Positions 37,201 to 46,200 of a stretch of DNA of 64,000 nt are shown here, piece by piece. The position numbers and the translations under genes were made by a program. Location of the stretch: contig CALIIC010000028.1 of assembly GCA_938020445.1 (NCBI GenBank), positions 1 to 64,000 of the forward strand, written 5' to 3'. The notes under the pieces were generated by a model that made no database searches, was not told the DNA's origin, and saw only the letters and a program-made list of their open reading frames with translations. Every line of letters begins with the position of its first letter. Positions within the stretch are counted from its first letter, which is position 1. This DNA comes from an uncultured Flavobacteriaceae bacterium. GTDB taxonomy: Bacteria; Bacteroidota; Bacteroidia; Flavobacteriales; Flavobacteriaceae.

Positions 37201-40200
37201 CATTGATCGATGAGGCTTCTCCCTTAAAATGTGTCATTTGGAAAGAACCTGCTTCTAAAACGCGTTGCATCGGCAGGCCATCAACTAGTTCAAAAACCGT
37301 TCGCAGACTTTCATGTCGCGTAGATAGCTCACTAAAGACCCATTCTAAGCGATCAACATCTAGATTGCCTCCAAGGCGCAGGAAGCTAGGCATATTATAG
37401 CTGGTGCTTCCTTTATCATATTCATATAGGAAGTACATGCGATTTTGCGCCGCGGAGAGTGGGGCATACGTACTTTCAGCCGCCTTTGGAATGGATATGA
37501 AACCAACCTTCTCTTGATTTTCGAGGTATGCAGACAGTTCTGCAATGGTACGATGCACAAATAATGCCCTCAACGGAAGTTCAACAGCGAAACCGGCATT
37601 GATCTTATTGATCAGTGTAATGGCCAAGAGCGAATGTCCGCCCAAACCAAAGAAATCTGATGTAATACTGATTTTTCCTGTTTCGATTCCTAGCACCTCT
37701 GACCAAATAGATACCAACAGTTCCTGTTGCGCATTCCTGGGAGCACTGTATTTCTCGCCCAAAGTAAGGTCAGGACGTGGTAGTGACTTACGATCCACTT
37801 TACCGTTCGCGGTAACCGGAAAATGATCTAACCAAACATAGGCAACAGGAACCATATAACCAGGTAGGCTAGCCGCTAATAATGATTTTATCTTTTCAGA
37901 TTCCAATTGCTCATCGCCACAGAGATATGCGACCAATTTCTTGGTATCATCAGTGCCATAGGCCAAGACCAATGCTTGCGTCACCAATGGAATTTTCTCA
38001 AGTTGGGTTTCAATTTCGCCCAGTTCTATTCGAATGCCCCTAATTTTTACTTGATGGTCATTTCTGCCCAAATACTGAATAGTACCGTCGGCATTCCAAC
38101 GGGCCAAATCCCCTGTTTTGTACAATCTACCTGTGCCAAAAGGATTGGCCATGAAACGTTCAGAAGTAAGATCGGGGCGTTTTAGATAACCTGGGGAGAG
38201 TCCCTTCCCACCAATACAAAGCTCCCCAATAACACCTTGCGGAAGAAGCTCCATCTGTTCACCAAGTATATATACTTGCATATTTGCGATAGGTCTCCCA
38301 ATAGAAACATTCGTATCTAAATCATTCGAAAACGCCACTTTCTGAACCGTACAAGTTACGGTAGCTTCTGTTGGTCCGTATACATTGTAAAAAGGATATT
38401 TATTAGCAATTTTAGCAACCAAGCTAGGCTTACATGATTCGCCGCCCGATAGTACACGCCGGACAGTCGTTAACTTATCAAATTGAACCTTTTCAAGAAA
38501 TGAAGGGGTCCCATCAAGATGTGTTACCTGTGAGCTGTTCAAATAGGAAGTGAACATTTTAGGGTCCAGTAGCATTTCTTCCTCGATCAATACCAAGGTA
38601 GCACCAGTTGTCAAGGCCAACCAAATTTGCTCTACAGAGGCATCAAAATAGTAAGGCGAAAACTGCAAAATATTCTCATCCATTTTGATATCAAAAAGCG
38701 CCTTTTGATGTAAAATCAAATTCGATAACCCTTCATGGGCAATAAGTACGCCTTTTGGTATTCCCGTTGAGCCCGATGTATAAATAACGTATGCCAAACT
38801 CTCAGGAGAGACACCGACCAACTTAAAGGGATCTACTACTATATCTTTTTGATCCAGGGCGATAGGCGAAAGGCATTGCACATTTTCACCAACACGATTC
38901 ACACTATCTTCCAAATTAGACACGACCACTGCTACACCACAATCTTCAAGCATATGGCTTATTCTTGCCATAGGTTGCTCGGGCTTTATAGGGAGGTAGG
39001 CAGCTCCCGATTTCATGATCGCAAGCATGGCCGTAATCATTTCGATAGACCTGTTCATTAAAAGTCCAACCAAAGAGCCTGTAGTAACTCCTGAAGCAAT
39101 TAGATGGGCGGCCCAAAGTTCTGATCGCTCATTTAAATCAGCATAACTTAGCTTTTGATCGTCAAAAACCAACGCAATGGCGTGGGGTGCGTTGATCACC
39201 CGCTCATTAAACATATCCAACACGGTATGCTCCAAGTTGTACTGTACGTCGGTCGTATTGAATTCGGTCAATAAACGAGTGCGTTCTTTTTCCGATATGA
39301 TATTGATCTTACCCAAATACTGATCTGCATCTTCAATCACCCGATCTATAATTGTATCTAAATAGTCGGCGAAACGGTCAATGGTAGCCGCATCGAAGAG
39401 CGCGGTACGGTACGTTAGCGCCAAGTGTATTTCTTCCGAATCGATTACATCAAAACTAAGATCGAACTTCGCGATATTCTCTGTTCTTTCGAGCGTTTTT
39501 ATCTGAAGGTCCGAGTCCTGTAATTCTTGCTCATCGAATTTTTGGCCATATGAATAGAATACATCGAACAGGGGATTACGGCCAATATTTCTGGGAAGGT
39601 CCAATGCCTCGACCAGTTCTTCATATTGGTATAATTGATGATCAAAAGCCGATAAAGTAGCGTCCTGTACCGAAGAAAGAAAATCCCTAAACGTCATTTC
39701 TGGATTGGGGCTATTGCGCAACGTAAGTGTATTTACAAACATACCTACCAGCCCTTCCAAATCTGCATGGTGGCGGCCCGCGGTAGGGGTTCCCACAACG
39801 ATATCATCTTGGTTCGCAAGCTTGCTCAACAACACATTATAGATAGCAAGTAACATGGTGTACATTGTTACTCCTTCGGAAACGGCCAAAGCTCGAAGTT
39901 TATCGCTCTTCGTTTTGCTTAAATGAACTAGCCGTATCGCACCCTCGTCCTTGAGGTCTATGGTTCTTGACCGATCAGTAGGAAGCTCAAGCGCCTTCAC
40001 TTCTTCGGAGTAACGGGCAAGCCAATACGATTTATGGGAGGCTACCATTGCTTGATGTTCATCACTTTGCTGCCAAACTGCATAATCTTTGTATTGCATG
40101 CCTAGCTCGGGAAGCTCATGACCATGGTATAAGGACCAAAACTCCCGTATCAATATCTCTTGCGAAATACCGTCGTTTATGATATGGTGCATATCCATCA

Positions 40201-43200
40201 ATAACAGTGGGGCTTCACCTGAAATCTCTAACAACGATACCCGAATCGGATATTCTTTTGCCAAATTAAATGGCTGAACAAATGCGTTCATGTAAGCAGC
40301 AATATCACCTGCCTCGGCCTTAGAGCGCTGCATAACAAACATACTACTATCCAAAATACGTTGTACCGGCACTCCGTTTTCGATTTCGAAAATAGTTCGT
40401 AGGCTCTCATGACGTTCCATTAATTGTTGAAAGGACTGCTCTAATAACTGAATATCCAAGGTACCTTCTAGTCGTAAGAAGCTTGGCATATTATACGTAG
40501 TACCCCCTTTGTCAAATGCATATAGGAAATACATGCGCTTTTGAGCGGATGATAATGGATAGTTCGTTTGAGCCGCCAAGGAAGGGATCGTAACGAAAGC
40601 TTCTAATTCACTATGCTGTATATAATCGGCCAATTGGGCGATGGTGCGATGTACAAAAAGCTCCCGCAAAGATAGATTAACGGAAAATGTCTTACTTATC
40701 CGGTTCATCAAGGCAATGGCGGTAAGGGAATGGCCTCCCAAATTAAAAAAGTCGGATGTGACACTTATCTTGCCCTCTTCAATACCCAATACCTCAGACC
40801 AGATGGAAACCAACATACGTTGTTGGTCATTCTCAGGAGCTATGTATTCTTCTCCCAGGGTAAGATCCGGGTTTGGCAGGGCCTTCCTATCTAGTTTTCC
40901 ATTGGGTGTAAGTGGAAAACTGTCTAACCATACATATGCCGCGGGAATCATATATTCCGGGAGCCCTTCACTTAAGACCGTCTTTATTTCCGCTGTTTCC
41001 AACGGTTCATCACCACATAGGTAAGCAACCAATTTTTTGCTATCACCCGTACCAAAAGCCATTACCAAGGCCTGACGCACAGCAGGAATTGCCTCAAGAC
41101 GTGCCGTTATCTCACCCAATTCAATACGGAATCCCCGTAGTTTAACCTGATGATCATTACGCCCAAGGTATTCAATGGAACCGTCGGGCAACCATTTGGC
41201 CAAATCCCCCGTTTTATAAACTTTATAAGAATCATTTTTGTCAAACGGATTCTCAATAAACTTTTCGGCGGTCAGAAGCTCATTGTTCACGTACCCTCGC
41301 GCCACTTGGACTCCCCCAATTAAAAGTTCTCCTTTTACACCAATTGGTTGAATATTATTCTCACTATTGACAATGTAAATTTGGGTATTTGCTACCGGAT
41401 GTCCTATAGACACTTTCCCTTCTTCAAAGTCAGTAACATCAATTGCGGTGACATCTATGGAGGCTTCCGTAGGCCCGTAAAGGTTGTACAAACGCACTTG
41501 CGGACATTTATCTTGAAATTGTTTTACCGCATAGGCGGGCAATTCCTCTCCACTGCATACGACCGCACGCAGACCACTTACTTCGCCTTTATTGATATCA
41601 TGTAGAAAAACGGTCAACATAGAGGGGACAAAGTGCATCAGTGTCACCCCTTGCGCATTGATCAGTTCTTTTAGGTAAGCAGTGTCTTTATGCCCCTCTG
41701 GTTTTGCAAAGACCAATTTTGAACCACAAAGAAAGGGAAGTAACAGCTCCCATACCGAAACATCAAAACTGAAATTGGTTTTTTGCAAGATCGTGTCTTT
41801 ACCGGTTACGTTGAAATAATCACGCATCCAGCATAGTCTATTGTATATGCCTGCGTGTTCGATCATCGCCCCCTTTGGTTTACCGGTTGACCCAGATGTG
41901 TAGATTACATAGGCCAAGGAGGTTGGTTGGATTTTTACAGCTACTGGCGATTCTGAATTTGTCAGGTAGTTGGTATCGCTATCGAGTACTATTTTTGTTA
42001 ATTCAAAACGATCGGCATAGGTTTCCTGCGTCAATATCAAGGATGCGTTGGTATCCTCAATGATATACGAAACCCTATCTTCAGGAAGGTTAGGATCGAT
42101 GGGCACATACGCACCTCCAGCCTTTAAAATTCCCAATATGCCCAAGATCATTTCAAAAGAACGATCTATGCATAATGGCACCAAGGTCTCGGGACCTACT
42201 CCCGCCGCGACCAATGTATGGGCCAACTGGTTCGACTTTTTGTCCAATTCGGAATAGGTAAGCTGCTGATCATTAATCACTACGGCCTGAGCATTGGGCG
42301 TTTTTGCAACCTGCTCTCTGAACAAATCCAAGATAGAATCGTTTTCTGTATAGCTTACATTCGTGTCATTAAATTCTTGCAATTGGCTTTGTAATTGCTG
42401 CTCTTCGGCAAGCAATGAAGTGCTTTCCAATACCCCGGTAGGATTGTCGATAAATTGATCTAATATGCGCTTTATTTGATTGGTCAGTTGTGTTCCATAG
42501 GCTTCGGTGAAAACAGCGGTTGAATAAAAGAAATAGAATTTGAAAGAATGGAAATAATCATTTACATGAAGGGCGAAGGGAATATTATCGATCATGAAGT
42601 TCTTGTCGGCATCTATATCATTTTCCAATATCTCCTGCCCCGTACTTTCCATCTCATCAACAACCCAAAAATTCACATAGTTGAATGAAACGTCAAAAAT
42701 GGGGTTACCTTCTGTTGTTCGTTCTCCCGTGATATCCAATATTTTGTTGAACGGAATACGTTCATGGTATTTGAGTTTTTTCAATTTCGCTTCTACAAAA
42801 TCGATATATGCCGACCAGGTAAGCCCCTCAGGCATATTAATTCTACAGGGAACAGTGTTTAAGAAACATCCCATAAGTTTATCAGAATCTGGTACGAGCG
42901 GCCTATTGTTTGTTACCATGCCCGATACAATATCATTGCTATAGCTATAAAGCCTCAATAAGTATGTATATGCGGCAAAGCAAAGGTGCTTCACACTCGT
43001 ATCATGCTTTTTTGCAATCTTCTCTAGCTTCTTTCTATAATCCAATCCCAAATCCAGACCAACCAATACCCTTTCATCTTCAAGGCCGGTAGACGGAAGT
43101 TCAAAGCGAGCATACCCTTCCAATTCTTGTTTCCAGTAAGTGGTATTCGCCTCTTTTTTGGATTCACACAATTCCCAAAAGATCTGATCTTTATAGCTGC

Positions 43201-46200
43201 ATTGTAATGGTGTTGGTACGTAAGTGCTATCTTCTTCCAATTTTAAATAGATATTATTTAAATCGGTCATGAAGGTTTGTAAACTCCACCCATCTAGCAT
43301 TGAATGGTGAAAGTCAAATAATAGATATTGATAAGAATCACTGATCTTGATAATCAACATCTCCCATATCAATGAGAAAGACATATCTGAATTTCTATGC
43401 CTTCTTTTATGTTGCTCATTCAGAATGTAATTGTCTTGCGCCTCTTTATCAAGATCAGTGATATCTACTAATTCAATCGTAGGTTTGATTTTCTTTAATA
43501 TGATATGGGCAAAATTCTCTAAATCGTATATTTTGCGAAATGCCGCATTTTTGTCGGTAATTAATTCAACGGTCTTCTTGAATAATTCAAAATCAAATCC
43601 TTTATAAGGAAGGTCCCATAAACACTGTTCATGATAAGTGGTTTCCTTTGCTTCTTCGGTTTCTTCGTGGTCTTTTAATGAGTAAAAGACCATTCCCATT
43701 TCAATACCGTTCATAGGATACACTTCCTCAAAATGCTCGGGAAGATCGTTGTTCGCCTTATAGGTCTCTTGAAAGAGTTCTAATTCTGCCAAGGTTTCAT
43801 CGTACAATTGCTGGTTCTCCTCAGTATTTTCCGAATCAAGCCGAAGCGTAAGCCCCTCAATTGTGGGACTCGAATAGATATCGGCTATCACTAGTGAAGC
43901 GTTTAGTTCCTGATTGATGTTAGAGATTATTTTGATTGCTTTTATCGAATCTCCCCCCAAACTAAAAAAGTCATCTTTTATCCCTACTTTTTTGGTTTCC
44001 AAGACTGCCTCCCATATCTGCGCTACCAAAATTTCCTGCGCTGTTGATGGGGCGATATAGGCATTGTCCGAACTGTACGATTTTAATTCCGGAAGTTTGG
44101 ATAGATTTACCTTGTTGTTTGCCGTTAACGGAATCTCTTCTAATTTCACAAAGTAAGAAGGAATCATATAATAAGGCACCAACTTACCCAAATAGGACCT
44201 GATGTCATTGATGACCAGCTCTTCACTACTCGTAAAATAGGCACATAAATAGGCCCTTTCATCTTCGAATTCTTTGAGTACCACGACCGCATTCGAAATT
44301 GCCCTATGCTGTCCCAGGTGAAATTCTATTTCTCCTAGCTCAACTCTAAAACCGTTTAATTGTACTTGATTATCGACCCTTCCCAAGTACTCGAGTTCCC
44401 CATTTTTCAATAAACGGGCCAAATCTCCGGAACGATACATTTTCTCGCCCTTCCGAAACGGATTTGGCACGAATCGATCGGCGGTCAATTCTTCTTTGTT
44501 CAAATACCCACGGGTGACCCCTTTTCCGCCCACATAAATTTCACCAACAATCCCTTCCGGAACAATATTACCATCACAATCAAGTAAATACATTACATTG
44601 GTCGGTATCGGTTTTCCAATATTGCTGACATGGTTTTCGACCTCATCAGCTCCTATTTCTTTATAGGTGACATGCACGGTGGTTTCGGTAATCCCGTACA
44701 TATTAATAAGTTTTACATGCGGATGGTCTTCTCTCCATGACTTTAATTTGCCAGGCGTAAGGGCCTCTCCGCCAAAAATGACGTACTTCAAGTCTTTAAG
44801 TACTATGTTCTTAGCCACACTTTCCGTAACCAATTCATAGAAAGACGAGGGAGTTTGGTTCAATACGCTCACCTTGTTGTTTGCGAGAATTTCCACGAAC
44901 TTAGATGGGTTTCCTGCTTCCAACGGAGACACGATTACCACTTGCGCGCCGTAAAACAGCGCCCCATACATTTCCCAAACACTGAAATCAAAACAGTGGC
45001 TATGAAACATCGTCCATACATCTTTTTCGGAAAAACTGAACTGAAAATCATCATTGAACAAGAGGCGTACCAGATTCCCATGTTCGATCATTACTCCTTT
45101 TGGTTTGCCCGTGGTCCCCGAAGTATAGATGATATAACAAAGATCTTTGGGGCTATTTACATGGTCCAAGTTGGCAACCCTTCCAGAATTTTCAATCTGC
45201 TCGCTGTAGATACTGATAAGATCTTTTCCATCTAAAATCTCAGCATGCCTAGAAGCGGTAAGTACGGTTTCAATTTGACTGTCTTCCAGAATATAATCGA
45301 TCCTATCTTGCGGATAGGTCACATCCAAGGGTAAATAAGCGCCTCCTGCTTTCAGGATGCCGAGCATACCGGCGATTAACTCAAAACTCTTTTCCATTAA
45401 GAGACCAACAATGCTATCGGGTCCTATGTTATTCTCACGTAGGACAGTTGCTATTTGATTTGCCCTGTTGTTGAGTTCTTCATAACTCATGTATTCATTT
45501 CCGATGGAAAGGGCTTTGTTTGTCGGCGTTTTTTTAACCTGGTCTTCAAACAATTGAACGGCCGTTAGCGAATCGGGGAACGCAACGTTCGTGAAATCGT
45601 TCAAAGTGACCAACTGATCCTCAGTAGCCTTGTCAAGAAGAGAAATATTGGCCAGCGGTATATTTTGATCTTCCCCTACTTGATCGATGATCGCGCAAAA
45701 GAAGTTGAAAAAGCGATTAATGGTCTCCCTCTTAAACAATTGGGTCTTGTACTCGAACGAACAATTGAACTCTTTGTCAGACGCGTCGACATGCATGATC
45801 AAATCGAACTTCGAAGTGGGAATGTTCAGGTCATATGGTTGAATATCTAGGTCATTATTCTGCAGCGACTCTTGTTGAATGTTATTGAATGCGATGAGCG
45901 TATTGAATAGTGGATTTAATTCATTTCCCTTACGGAGCCCCAAATCCTCGATCAGGTCTTCATATGGGTATTCCTGATTTTCAAAGCAAGCGATGGTCTT
46001 TGATCCCACCTGCATTAGATAGTCTGTAAAACCATCTGCACTTTTGGGCATTAAACGCATGGCGATGGTATTTACGAACATGCCGATGACCTTTCCCAAA
46101 TCAGGATGTCTTCTACCGGCTACAGGCGTTCCGATCACCAAATCGTTTACCCCGGTCAGTTTGTATTGAAATACACTATAAAGGGCAGTGAAGATTGTAA

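Noticed and set aside
43200..43330. HHSMLDGWS domain of module 5 as an epimerase
   Set aside because: It lies between a carrier domain and an A domain with no second condensation domain, so it must act as the C domain of the module.
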